This document shows positions 8,415-21,023 of a DNA stretch of 64,000 bases, one piece after another (the stretch's first letter is position 1; the number at the start of each line of letters is the position of its first letter). The notes under the pieces are model-generated. The model did not search any database, was not told where the DNA came from, and saw nothing but the letters and a program-made list of their open reading frames with translations. Source of the DNA: Dyella lutea (GTDB lineage: Bacteria > Pseudomonadota > Gammaproteobacteria > Xanthomonadales > Rhodanobacteraceae); the NCBI RefSeq assembly GCF_024158035.1, contig NZ_JAMZEK010000001.1, positions 1,468,001-1,532,000 on the forward strand, given 5' to 3'. Position numbers and translations under genes: made by a program.

Positions 8415-8601
8415 GGCTTGCGGTTGCTCGATGCCAGGGCTTCGTGCGGGCACCTCGCCACGCACGGGATGCCCGATTCCAGGGGATGTTCGCGCGCGGA
8501 TTCCCGATCCGGTGAGGTCACTGCTAGGACCGGCACGCCACCGAGTTCGCAGGAAACGGCGCGGGCGACGACATGGTGCACAGACGGCATCCGTGTCGCG
8601 A

Positions 8602-8940
8602 CTAGGCCTTCCTTACGAACTCCGATTTGAGGCTCATCGGGCCGATGCCGTCGATCTTGCAGTCGATGTCGTGATCGCCCTCGACGAGGCGGATGTTCTT
8701 GACCTTGGTGCCGACCTTCACCACCAGCGAGGAGCCTTTCACTTTCAGGTCCTTGATCACGGTGATGGTGTCCCCGTCGTTGAGCACGTTGCCGTTCGCG
8801 TCGCGCACCACGCGCGTGTCGGCCCCCGCAGTGGGTTCGCCCGCGGTCCACTCATGGCCGCACTCGGGGCAGACCAGCAGGTTGCGGTCCTCGTAGGTAT
8901 AGGCGGACTGGCATTGCGGACAGGGCGGGAGGGTACTCAT
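8602..8940 (-). CDS. yjdM: YjdM/PhnA family zinc-ribbon protein
   Basis: The 112-aa protein has an N-terminal zinc ribbon with two CxxC pairs (CPQCQ near residue 7 and CPECG near 25). A C-terminal beta domain follows with [16 protein letters not shown], the hallmark of the PhnA/YjdM family. Despite the historical name, no phosphonate-utilisation role is established. It occurs as a solitary housekeeping-type gene here, with no phn genes nearby. The start at 8940 gives the usual family length; the frame stays open upstream without a plausible start. Confidence 0.92.
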   Translation of the reverse strand: MSTLPPCPQCQSAYTYEDRNLLVCPECGHEWTAGEPTAGADTRVVRDANGNVLNDGDTITVIKDLKVKGSSLVVKVGTKVKNIRLVEGDHDIDCKIDGIGPMSLKSEFVRKA

Positions 8941-9291
8941 CGGGCGGGGCTCGTCGGACGGGGCAGGGGCACGGCGCGGGGCTGGCCGGGGCATGGAGTA
9001 TGGGCGGAGGCTCCGCATGCCCACAAGCCGGCGGCCGCCGGGACGCCCGGTGCTCCGGGCACCCTCCCGGAACACGGAAGGTGCGGCAGGGACCGCGCCT
9101 TGGGTCGACGCAGGATCGGAACAGTCGCACAGCGGCGCTGCTCGTCCGGTAGAACGGGGCGGGAACGATGGCTCGCCCGCGTGGATGGGAGGGGCCCCGG
9201 TAGACCGCGACAAGACCGATACCTGACTGAGCTGAAGTTCAGGAAAGTCCGGTTCTTGACGGACTGTGAGCTCCTCGGCGAGCCAGCCTGG
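8941..9291. other. 351-nt intergenic stretch
   Basis: I see no convincing gene on either strand; the open frames are GC-driven extensions of yjdM. A small 6-bp hairpin (AGTCCG/CGGACT) at 9246-9265 lies about 26 nt past the end of the TPR gene and could be a weak transcript end. The yjdM promoter should be here but is not recognisable. Confidence 0.5.
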
Positions 9292-9855
9292 TTATTGGAC
9301 CGGTGAAGGCGCGGGGTGAGGGTTGGTCTCGACGAGCCCATAGCTTTTCAGGCGCTCGAACAGCAGATCGGTCCTCAGCCCCGCCTGGTACGCCGCAATG
9401 AAGTCAGCGCGCGCTTTGTCGAACGCCCGGATACGCTCATAGGAAATGCCGCGGTTGTAGTGGGCCTCGCCATTGGCCGGCGCGATAGCCAGTGCTTTGG
9501 AGTAGTCGGCCAAGGCGTGGGCTGTCTCGCCGAGATCGTCGTACGCATTGCCGCGGTTGATGTAATCCTCCTCCACATCCGCCGGATGCAGAGCGATCGA
9601 CTGGTTGAACGCGGTGACGGCCTCAGCAGGCTGATGATTGCGCCGATAGGCAATGCCGATGTTTCGATAGGTCTGCGCCAGTGACGCCTGCTGCAGGTGG
9701 CCTTCCTTGATGCACGCGCGGAAAAGCTCAATGGCGCGCTGGTGTTGACCGGCTTCGGTGGCATCCCAGCCGCGGTAGCAAAGGCCAAGGTCCTCTGCAG
9801 ATGCGATTGCTGGAACGAGCATGCAGCCGAGAAGGACAGGTACGACGAAACGCAT
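9292..9855 (-). CDS. Secreted TPR-repeat protein
   Basis: This 187-aa protein has a Sec signal peptide (about residues 1-20, ending IASA) and then about four tetratricopeptide repeats covering residues 35-165. Examples are AYRRNHQPAEAVTAFNQSIA and NRGNAYDDLGETAHALADYS. The clear ribosome site AGGAG precedes ATG 9855. TPR scaffolds bind proteins, and this one would act in the periplasm. No partner is evident; it is separated by 154 nt from the amylase gene behind it and may or may not belong to that locus. Confidence 0.85.
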   Translation of the reverse strand: MRFVVPVLLGCMLVPAIASAEDLGLCYRGWDATEAGQHQRAIELFRACIKEGHLQQASLAQTYRNIGIAYRRNHQPAEAVTAFNQSIALHPADVEEDYINRGNAYDDLGETAHALADYSKALAIAPANGEAHYNRGISYERIRAFDKARADFIAAYQAGLRTDLLFERLKSYGLVETNPHPAPSPVQ

Positions 9856-10009
9856 AGCGACTCCTTTCGCTGGCAGAGGCCATCGCCGCGCCGGCGGCGA
9901 TGGTTACGGGTCATCGGTTGCCCGGGTTCTACCGCATTCTGCGGCCGCCGCATGGCGTGATGAAGAGGGTTTGGCTGTCACTCCGGAAGGCGATTTCCGG
10001 CATGCCGTG

Positions 10010-11701
10010 TCACCGGGCCGGATGCCCACGCTCTTCCTGCAGCCGGGTCAGCTCGGCCAGCAGGTCGGCACGGCGGACGCGCGCATCGAGCAGGTAGACC
10101 TGCACGTCGTGCGGACCGACGGTGGCGTCGAGCATGCCGCCATCGCCGATGGCGACCGGCGGCCCGTCGCCGAGCAGCGGCTGCCACGTGCCCGACTGCA
10201 GCCACTGGCCGACCTTGAAGTCGGCCGGCTGGTCGCCCTTGTTCAGCAGCACCAGCGCGATCTGGTGGACCTTGCCCTGCTGGTAGACGCGGTAGAACGA
10301 CGCCTGCTGGCCGGCGAAGCGGATCGGCAGCATCAGGCCGCGCTGCAGCGCCGGCATCTTCGCGCGCAGCATGGCGATGCGCTTGAGGTGCTGGTAGATC
10401 GGGCTCTTCGGCGCATTGTCGATGCGCTGTTGGCCGAAGTAGTTGCGGTTGCCCTCGTGCTCGGCCTTGCCGCGTTCGAAGCCGATCTCCGAGCCGTAGT
10501 AGATCGCCGGGATGCCGCGGGCGGTGAACAGGAAGTTGTTGGCGTCGATGAAGCCGTCGTCGCTGGCGTTGAGCCGCGCCATGTCGTGGTTGTCGTAGAA
10601 GGTCACCAGCTCGTACGGGTTCTGGTACGGGCCATTGGTGAGGTAGAGACGGTCCAGGATCTGCGCGTAGTCGCTGTGCGGGTGCTCGAACACCTCGCCC
10701 AGTCGTCCGCGTAGCGGGAAGTCGAGCACGCTGATGCCGCCGTTCTGTGGCCAGGTGAACTTGCCGATGTTGTCCGGGCTGTAGTCGAACGCCTCGCCGT
10801 ACATGAAGAAGCCCGGGTGCTTGGCACGGATGCGCGCGCTGAATTGCTTCCAGAACGTGGTCGACATGTGGCTGATGGTGTCGATGCGGAACGCATCGCT
10901 GCCCTGGTCGATCCACTGCAGGTAGGCGCCGACGAAGTAGTCGAGCACGGCCGGATTCTGGTCGTCGTTGTTGGACAGCTGCACCAGGTCGTCGTACGCG
11001 TGGTAGAAGCGGTGCAGCGGGTTGCGCACCGGGTCCAGCTGGTACGGCGGCAGGTTCTGCTCGTCGGCGACGAGCTTTCCGTCCCGGTCGAAGATCTGCC
11101 CGAACTGCGGCTGCTTCACCGGCATGGTGAAGGCCGGCGAGCCGTGGTTGAGAACGATGTCCTGGACCACCTTCAGGCCGGCCTCGTGCATGCCTGCAGT
11201 GAACTGGCGATAGTCGAGATCCTTGCTTGGCAGGTGCTCGTCGACCTTGTAGAAGTTCACGCCCCAGTAGCCGTGGTAGCCGGTCTTGCCGCGGTCGGTG
11301 AACTTCGAGCCCCAGCTCACCGGGTCGCCGCCGGTGAAGGCCTCGTCCGGGTTGTCGACGATCGGGGTGATCCACACCGCGCCGAAGCCCATGCCCTTGA
11401 TGTAGCCGGCGTTGTCCAGCACGCCCCTGAAGTCGCCGCCGAGGTAGCCGATGTTCGCGCTCTCGCCCTTCGGCGCACCGGGCACCGGGATGTCCCAGGT
11501 CGGATGCGCACCGCCCTGGTCGCGGTGGTCGTTGGCGGTGTCGCCGTCGACGAAGCGGTCGGTCAGCACGAAGTAGATCGCGTTGGACGCCATCGGCGCG
11601 TCCGTGCCGACGAAGACCGGCGCCTTGGCCGGCGCGGCCGCGTGGGCGAGCCCGCAGGCGAGGGTGGCGACGAGGGCGGGGAGCAGGCGTTTGGCGATCA
11701 T
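10010..11701 (-). CDS. Secreted GH13 alpha-amylase
   Basis: The 563-aa protein has a Sec signal peptide (about 1-22, ending LAHAA), a GH13 TIM barrel and a short C-terminal beta domain. The catalytic residues are visible: nucleophile Asp at about 275 (AFRIDTISH), acid/base Glu at about 303 (FMYGEAFD) and the third Asp at about 372 (FYDNHDM). The start ATG 11701 fits the signal peptide. It probably hydrolyses alpha-1,4-glucan or maltodextrin in the periplasm or outside the cell. It follows the sugar importer gene, but a REP hairpin lies between them, so it may have its own promoter or reduced read-through. Confidence 0.9.
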   Translation of the reverse strand: MIAKRLLPALVATLACGLAHAAAPAKAPVFVGTDAPMASNAIYFVLTDRFVDGDTANDHRDQGGAHPTWDIPVPGAPKGESANIGYLGGDFRGVLDNAGYIKGMGFGAVWITPIVDNPDEAFTGGDPVSWGSKFTDRGKTGYHGYWGVNFYKVDEHLPSKDLDYRQFTAGMHEAGLKVVQDIVLNHGSPAFTMPVKQPQFGQIFDRDGKLVADEQNLPPYQLDPVRNPLHRFYHAYDDLVQLSNNDDQNPAVLDYFVGAYLQWIDQGSDAFRIDTISHMSTTFWKQFSARIRAKHPGFFMYGEAFDYSPDNIGKFTWPQNGGISVLDFPLRGRLGEVFEHPHSDYAQILDRLYLTNGPYQNPYELVTFYDNHDMARLNASDDGFIDANNFLFTARGIPAIYYGSEIGFERGKAEHEGNRNYFGQQRIDNAPKSPIYQHLKRIAMLRAKMPALQRGLMLPIRFAGQQASFYRVYQQGKVHQIALVLLNKGDQPADFKVGQWLQSGTWQPLLGDGPPVAIGDGGMLDATVGPHDVQVYLLDARVRRADLLAELTRLQEERGHPAR

Positions 11702-11730
11702 GGTCCGGTTTCCGTGGTGCGGTGTTTTTT

Positions 11731-11819
11731 TGTAGGAGCCCGCTCGCGGGCGATGCTCTTGCTCCTGATCCACATCGAAGCAAAAAGCCAAGAGCATCGC
11801 CCGCGAGCGGGCTCCTACA
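11731..11819. repeat. REP-type inverted repeat (GTAG class)
   Basis: Arms of 30 nt that begin TGTAGGAGCCCGCTCGCGGG are exact inverted copies flanking a 29-nt centre. The same GTAGGAGC...GCATCGC layout recurs at 33954-34028 and 39111-39184. The design matches the GTAG-ended REP (SMAG-like) elements known from Xanthomonadales, mobilised by RAYT transposases. None of those is encoded in this window. The element sits between the importer and amylase genes. Confidence 0.85.
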
Positions 11820-11834
11820 TGCGGTCAGGCGAAA

Positions 11835-13304
11835 TCAGGCCGTTTCCGGGCGCGGCACGCGCAGCGTGCACAGGCCGGCGACCAGCAGGCTGGCGCCGCC
11901 CAGGCCCAGCGCCCAGATCGGCTGGTTGTGGAAGAACAGCTTCAGCAGCACGCCGAGCACGCTGGCGGCCATCAGCTGCGGGATCACGATGAAGAAATTG
12001 AAGATGCCCATGTAGATGCCCATCTTCGCGGCGGGCAGGTTGTCCGAGAGCATCGCGTAGGGCAGCGACAGGATCGATGCCCAGGCGAAGCCGACGCCGA
12101 CCATCGATGCGACCAGCCAGTGCGGATCGCGGATCAGCAGGAATGAAAGCAGGCCGATGCCGCCCAGCCACAGGTTGACCAGGTGGCTCATGCGCAGGCC
12201 GATCGCACGCACCAGAAGCGGGATCACGATGGCGGCCAGCACGCCCACGCCGTTGTAGGTGCCCATCAGCACGCCGGCCCAGTTCGCGCCCTCGTTGTAG
12301 GCGGCCGAAGTGGTGTCGGTGCTGCCGTAGAAACGCTCGGCCACCGCGGGCGTGGTGTTGATCCACATCGCGAACATGGCGAACCAGGAGAAGAACTGCA
12401 CCCAGTTCAGCCGCCGCATCGGACCGGGCATACCGTACAGGTCGCCCATGATCTGGCGCAGCGCCCCCTGGCTTGCGGTGCGGCTGAGCCATACGAACAG
12501 TGCGCCGAAACCGACCAGTCCACCGGCAAGCAGATACAGCTCCTTCTCCAGGTCGTAGTGCAGGATCAGCGCCAGCAGGATCGCGCCGAGCGCGAGGAAC
12601 AGCGTGCCGATCTTCCACGCGCTGCCGACGACGACCGGCGCTTCGTTGACATGGGCATCGGCGAAGGATTCCAGTTGCTCCGGCGGGTACTCGCGGGTGC
12701 TGAGGATGGTCCACAGCATCGCGCCGAGTAGTACCGCGGCACCGGCATAGAACGAGTACATCACCGAGTGCGGCACTTCGCCTGCCGGTGCGGTGTTGGC
12801 GACGCCGAAGTGGGTCAGCACGTAGGGCAGGAACGAGGCCACCACCGCACCGATGCCGATGAACACGCTCTGCATCGCATAGCCCAGCGGCCGCTGCTTC
12901 GGCGGCAACTGGTCGCCGACGAAGGCGCGGAACGGCTCCATCGACACGTTGAACGAGGCGTCCATGATCCACAGCAGGCCGGCCGCCACCCACAGCGTGG
13001 GCGAGTTCGGCATCGCCATCAGCGCCAGCGTGGCCAGCACCGCGCCGGCGAAGAAGTACGGACGGCGCCGGCCGAAGCGGTTCCAGGTGCGATCCGACAG
13101 ATAGCCGATGATCGGCTGCACGATCAGCCCGGTGAACGGCGCGGCGATCCACAGCACCGGGATCTGGTCCACGTTCGCGCCCAGCGTCTGGAAGATGCGG
13201 CTGACGTTGGCGTTCTGCAGCGCGAAGCCGAACTGGATGCCGAGGAAGCCGAAGCACATGTTCCAGATCTGCCAGAACGACAGTTCCGGTTTTGCCTTGC
13301 TCAT
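11835..13304 (-). CDS. SLC45/GPH-type MFS sugar transporter, probably maltodextrin or maltose import
   Basis: This 489-aa protein has twelve predicted transmembrane helices and the loop-2 signature GYLSDRTWNRFGRRRPY of glycoside/SLC45-type symporters. It starts inside the stop codon of the upstream secreted glycosidase (ATGA), so the two are coupled. That links it to uptake of the oligosaccharides or glucose produced in the periplasm. Related Xanthomonas and Caulobacter genes next to alpha-glucosidases are maltose importers, which is the basis for the substrate call. The exact sugar is not shown by the sequence. Confidence 0.87.
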   Translation of the reverse strand: MSKAKPELSFWQIWNMCFGFLGIQFGFALQNANVSRIFQTLGANVDQIPVLWIAAPFTGLIVQPIIGYLSDRTWNRFGRRRPYFFAGAVLATLALMAMPNSPTLWVAAGLLWIMDASFNVSMEPFRAFVGDQLPPKQRPLGYAMQSVFIGIGAVVASFLPYVLTHFGVANTAPAGEVPHSVMYSFYAGAAVLLGAMLWTILSTREYPPEQLESFADAHVNEAPVVVGSAWKIGTLFLALGAILLALILHYDLEKELYLLAGGLVGFGALFVWLSRTASQGALRQIMGDLYGMPGPMRRLNWVQFFSWFAMFAMWINTTPAVAERFYGSTDTTSAAYNEGANWAGVLMGTYNGVGVLAAIVIPLLVRAIGLRMSHLVNLWLGGIGLLSFLLIRDPHWLVASMVGVGFAWASILSLPYAMLSDNLPAAKMGIYMGIFNFFIVIPQLMAASVLGVLLKLFFHNQPIWALGLGGASLLVAGLCTLRVPRPETA

Positions 13305-15508
13305 CGTGCGTGGCCCTTGTCCGCGGAAGCGCCCAGCGGCGCGATCACCATCCCCTCCACGTCGGCCGCGTTGACCGGGCCGTCGCTGCCGCCCACGCCG
13401 CCGGTGTAGTGGGCGAAGTGGCTGAGGTAGCTCATGTTGAAGCCGTCATCCAGCGTGAACGTGCAGGCCGCGCCGGCCCTTGCCGAGAACTGGCCCCAGG
13501 TCGAGCGCTGCTCGCGCACGCTGTGCGGCATCACGATCGGCACGCGCTGCTCGGCGGCACCGTCGCAGCGGATCGCCAGTATCTTCACCGCGGCGGTGAT
13601 GCCGGTGTTGATCGGGCCGTGGTCGTTCACGTAGTTCAGCGACACGCGGTAGTCGCCGCTGGCAGGCGCGGTCCAGTGGCGCGGCCAGGAGTCTTCCACC
13701 GGCTTGCCTTCGTCGCCGCAGACGGCCGGGCTGTGCAGTGATTCGAGCCCGTCCTTGCCGATGCGGGTGGTGCTGACGCAGGTGAGGTTTCCGGTACGCG
13801 GCAGCGTGCCGGAACCGTCGATCGCCTGCGCGCGATGGCCGTTGACGTAGAGCTGCACTTCGCCGTCGGCCTGCACCTTCCAGACCCTGCCGTCGGCAGT
13901 GAGCGTGGGTGCAGGCGGCGCTTCGGGGGCGTACAGCGGCGCGTCGGTGCGCAGCGGGGCGTCCTTCACGGTGATCGCTTTCAGCTGCACCGTGGTGGCC
14001 TCACCCGTCGTGGTGATGCGCTCGGCGACCAGCAGGTTGCCGGTGCGGGTCTTCGGCAGCGTCAGCGTGATATGGCGGCCGGGCAGGGCGAGCGAGATGC
14101 TGTCGCGTCCGCCGAACAGCATCGGCACCAGCGATGTCGGCAGCTTGGGTACCAGCTTGCCGTCCGGCTCCAGCCCGAACACACCCTCGGTGACGGCCGC
14201 CATGTACGCGGCTACTGACCACAGCTGGCGCGGCGAATTGACCACCGGCCCGCTGAGCCTGCCCTCGTCGACGTGCTGGCCCTGGGTCAGCAGCTCGTAG
14301 TTTTCCAGGTTGGAGCCGTACAGCGAGGCGCCGCGCATGATCGATTCGATCTCGTGGGCGATGCGCGAAGGCTGGTCGACGTCGCGCGCGGCGCGCATCG
14401 CGTAGGCGCTGACGAACGGCCAGATCGCACGGTTGTGGTAGATCGGCTGGTCACGCCGCTCGGGCCACATCACCGGGCTGCCGGCCGGCCAGGTCGGGTA
14501 GTTGGCCAGGGTCTGAGCGGCGCGCGCGGGGTCGGCCACGCCGCTGGTCACCGCCAGGGCGATGCCGAGCAGGTCGTAGGTATCGTTCGGCGTGCCGTCA
14601 CCGCCGATGAAGCTCATGTACATGCGGCGGTCGGCACGCCAGAAGCGGGCGTTGATGGCGGCCTTCAGGGCGCGGGCCTCGTCGGCGTAGCGGCTGGCAG
14701 CCCTGGCATCACCGTGCTGGCGGGCCAGCGTCGCGGCCATCTGCAGCGCCTGGTAGTGCAGCACGTTGGTGGACAGCGCGAACGACTGGCCGATGAAGGT
14801 GACCTCGTCGAAGGTCCAGGCCGGATAGCTCTGCTCGCGCCAGTCCATGAAGGAGGTCTCGCCGCGGTACAGGCCCAGCTGTGGGTCGAAGGCGTACTGG
14901 CGGTCCTGCGCCAATGTGTCGTCCAGCGCTTTATAGACTTCGGCGGCGAACGCCGGGTCACCCAGCAGGTGCTGGGCGCCGAGGAACCACACCACGCGGT
15001 CGGTGCTGATCGGCCAGCTGCCGCCCGAGCCGGTGTCCTGCATCACGTACAGGCCCTGCGGTGCGCTGGGTACGCGCACGTCGGAAAGCTTGAATTTCAG
15101 GCCGTTGCGGGCGCGGTCGGCATCGAAGCGCCACAGGCCCAGGTCGATCGAGTAGGACAGGTCACGCGTCCACACGTACGGCCACTTCAGGCCGGTCTCG
15201 AAACAGTGGCAGGGGATCGGCTGGCCATGGTCGAAGGCGCCGTCGCGGATCGCGGTGACCGAGTCCTGCTTCAGGTCGTCCTGTGCCATCGCGTACAGCC
15301 CGTCGAACAGCGGGCTGGCGGTGTCGGCGACGAAGGCCTGCGGGCCGATCACCCGCTGGCCGAACGGCCAGGCCAGCGTGTAGGCGCCTCGGGCATCCTG
15401 CTGGATGCTCACGTGTACGCCGTGCCAGTCGAGGCCGTCATGCCAGGCAGGCGCGGCCGGAGCCGCGGTAGCGACAGCCATCGAGGCGGCCAGCAGCGTG
15501 GTCAGCAT
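13301..15508 (-). CDS. Secreted six-hairpin glycosidase, putative glucan glucosidase
   Basis: From ATG 15508 the protein has 735 aa with a Sec-like segment (MLTTLLAASMAVATAAPAAPA). A long alpha/alpha-barrel part follows (about 60-470) with acidic motifs such as KWPYVWTRDLSYSIDLG, WPISTDRVVWFLG and GETSFMDWREQSYP. A beta-rich C-terminal region ends the protein. This layout belongs to the six-hairpin (clan GH-L/GH-G-like) glycosidases that attack glucan chain ends. The subfamily and bond are not certain. The start is odd: the good ribosome site (GAGGAG) serves an ATG at 15549 in a different frame (see that entry). It is translationally coupled to the importer and carries the locus operator at 15697. 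Confidence 0.75.
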   Translation of the reverse strand: MLTTLLAASMAVATAAPAAPAWHDGLDWHGVHVSIQQDARGAYTLAWPFGQRVIGPQAFVADTASPLFDGLYAMAQDDLKQDSVTAIRDGAFDHGQPIPCHCFETGLKWPYVWTRDLSYSIDLGLWRFDADRARNGLKFKLSDVRVPSAPQGLYVMQDTGSGGSWPISTDRVVWFLGAQHLLGDPAFAAEVYKALDDTLAQDRQYAFDPQLGLYRGETSFMDWREQSYPAWTFDEVTFIGQSFALSTNVLHYQALQMAATLARQHGDARAASRYADEARALKAAINARFWRADRRMYMSFIGGDGTPNDTYDLLGIALAVTSGVADPARAAQTLANYPTWPAGSPVMWPERRDQPIYHNRAIWPFVSAYAMRAARDVDQPSRIAHEIESIMRGASLYGSNLENYELLTQGQHVDEGRLSGPVVNSPRQLWSVAAYMAAVTEGVFGLEPDGKLVPKLPTSLVPMLFGGRDSISLALPGRHITLTLPKTRTGNLLVAERITTTGEATTVQLKAITVKDAPLRTDAPLYAPEAPPAPTLTADGRVWKVQADGEVQLYVNGHRAQAIDGSGTLPRTGNLTCVSTTRIGKDGLESLHSPAVCGDEGKPVEDSWPRHWTAPASGDYRVSLNYVNDHGPINTGITAAVKILAIRCDGAAEQRVPIVMPHSVREQRSTWGQFSARAGAACTFTLDDGFNMSYLSHFAHYTGGVGGSDGPVNAADVEGMVIAPLGASADKGHAR

Positions 15509-15549
15509 GCGGACGCCCCGCGCACGGCGTGGGGAAAGGTCGGGTTCAT
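15502..15549 (-). other. 15-codon leader ORF overlapping the glycosidase start
   Basis: An ATG at 15549 with GAGGAGAAATCACC before it opens a 15-codon frame (MNPTFPHAVRGASAC) whose TGA overlaps the glycosidase ATG (ATGCTGA). Either it is a coupling leader peptide, or a single-base indel in the CGCGGGGCGTCC run has split a normal signal peptide. The fused version would supply the positive n-region that the downstream signal segment lacks. Confidence 0.5.
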
Positions 15550-15608
15550 GGTGATTTCTCCTCGAGCGATGACCGCGACGGATATGTATGTCACGTCGTG
15601 GCGACCCC

Positions 15609-15632
15609 TGCATGTTGCGTTCGCAACATGCA
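15609..15632. promoter_or_regulatory. Perfect 11-bp inverted repeat in glycosidase leader
   Basis: TGCATGTTGCG and CGCAACATGCA are exact inverted copies around a TT centre. The element lies between the locus operator and the glycosidase start, so it could be a second operator or an mRNA hairpin in the leader. Confidence 0.5.
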
Positions 15633-15696
15633 CCCGCACCGCTGAGGGCCGAGCCCCCCCGATGCTAGGGAGCATCGCAGTGCAGCAGCCAGCGCC

Positions 15697-15711
15697 TGCA
15701 TACGTATTCAT
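15697..15711 (-). promoter_or_regulatory. Alpha-glucan locus operator, copy 1
   Basis: The sequence ATGAATACGTATGCA (minus strand) is identical to the copies at 25133, 31137 and 31749. The core TGAATACGTATGCA is a 14-nt palindrome with one mismatched pair, suited to a dimeric regulator. It lies about 148 nt before the 15549 start and 189 nt before the 15508 start. Confidence 0.75.
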
Positions 15712-15921
15712 GGGTGCCCATGCGACACCGGCCGGGCGGCGAGCGGTCGGGGCGACAGGTGGCTCAGGGGATCCGGGGCGGGAAGAGAGGGGTATCCGTC
15801 CGTGGATGAGTGGTCCCTGGTCCCTTCCCCCGAAGCAGCCTGTGGCGTCGACGGGGTTCCCACCCCGGACACATGCTCAATCAGGCCGTGGGTATTTGAG
15901 ATCGGATACCATTCCGGATGT

Positions 15922-15941
15922 AACTGTCATTTCTTACAGGG
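15922..15941 (+). promoter_or_regulatory. lux-box-like dyad before the LuxR gene
   Basis: The 20-mer AACTGTCATTTCTTACAGGG has CTGT and ACAG half-sites spaced by 8 nt, as in known lux boxes. It ends 27 nt before the GTG of the LuxR-type gene. Autoregulation is possible but the centre of the site is poorly conserved. Confidence 0.35.
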
Positions 15942-15968
15942 CGCCGGGTCCGGCGTGGAGGGAGGGCG

Positions 15969-16676
15969 GTGCGGCAGTGGCGGGAGCAATGCATGGCCCG
16001 GCTTGGCGATGCCGGGCCGTCGATGCAGGGGCTGGTGCTGGCCTTGCGCGACATCACGGCCGACCTGGGGTTCGAGCACTGTTCCTACGTGCTGCGCCAG
16101 CCGTTGCCGATCGCCCAGCCGGCCATCCATTGGGGCAGCACCTATCCCCAGGCCTGGCTCGACCGCTACATGGAGCGGAACTACCTCGAACTCGACCCGC
16201 TGGTGCAGCGGGCGCTGGCGAGCGACCTGCCGGTGGTATGGAGCGACCGTTCGATCGATCGCCTGCCGGAGTTCTGGGAGGAGGCTCGCTCGTTCGGCAT
16301 CAATCACGGCTGGGCGGTGAGCTCGCACGGGCGCGATCGCGGGGTGGGCCTGCTGACCGTGGCGCGCCGGAACGAGCCGGTGTCCGCGCACGAACTGGAG
16401 CAGAACGAGATGCGCCTGCTGTGGCTGGCGCACTCGATGCACGGCATGGCCTCGCTGCTGCCGGGCGTGGCCCAGGCGCTGCTGGAGCCGCTCTCCCTGC
16501 GCGAGCGCGAGGTGCTGCTGTGGAGTGCCGCCGGCAAGACCGCTGACGAGATCGGCCTTATCCTGGCCATCAGCTCGCGCACGGTGACCTTCCACATCAA
16601 CCGCTGCATCGCCAAGCTGGGGGCCGCCAACAAGACCGAGGCGGTGGCCAAGGCGCTGGTGCTCGGTCTGCTCTGA
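15969..16676 (+). CDS. LuxR-type regulator with autoinducer-binding domain (solo)
   Basis: The 235-aa protein has an N-terminal autoinducer-binding domain (about 20-165) and a C-terminal GerE HTH (about 178-232: LSLREREVLLWSAAGKTADEIG, in two overlapping motifs). The ligand-contact residues of acyl-homoserine-lactone receptors are all in register: W63, Y67, D76, P77 and W91 (equivalent to TraR W57, Y61, D70, P71, W85). It therefore looks able to bind an AHL. No luxI-type synthase is in the window. A GTG start at 15969 follows GGAGGGAGGGCG; ATG 15993 is an alternative. Its place inside the glucan locus suggests, but does not prove, control of it. Confidence 0.88.
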   Translation: MRQWREQCMARLGDAGPSMQGLVLALRDITADLGFEHCSYVLRQPLPIAQPAIHWGSTYPQAWLDRYMERNYLELDPLVQRALASDLPVVWSDRSIDRLPEFWEEARSFGINHGWAVSSHGRDRGVGLLTVARRNEPVSAHELEQNEMRLLWLAHSMHGMASLLPGVAQALLEPLSLREREVLLWSAAGKTADEIGLILAISSRTVTFHINRCIAKLGAANKTEAVAKALVLGLL

Positions 16677-16731
16677 CCGGGGTGAGGGCGATAGCGGGCG
16701 GTGGGTACACCACCCGCCACCGCCCCGCAGG

Positions 16732-20985
<4,254 letters not shown>

Positions 20986-21023
20986 TCATGTCGACAACTC
21001 CCTCCGCTGGGACGTGGCCGGAC

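Larger units (their letters stand above)
15550..15968. other. Divergent regulatory region, glycosidase/LuxR
   Basis: This gap of about 420 nt holds the shared locus operator (15697-15711), a perfect 11-bp inverted repeat (15609-15632), a smaller hairpin GATGCT/AGCATC (15661-15676) and a lux-box-like dyad (15922-15941). I see no gene in it; the open frame from 15711 on the minus strand is not convincing. Confidence 0.6.

Noticed and set aside
9246..9265. Terminator or riboswitch downstream of the TPR gene
   Set aside because: A 6-bp stem without a T-run is expected by chance in GC-rich DNA, so it is noted only in the intergenic entry.
15969..16676. A complete luxI/luxR quorum-sensing pair
   Set aside because: No acyl-homoserine-lactone synthase-like frame exists anywhere in the window.
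16680..16731. Terminator between the LuxR gene and the convergent amylase
   Set aside because: Only a 5-bp GGTGG/CCACC stem forms, with mismatched flanks and no T-run.
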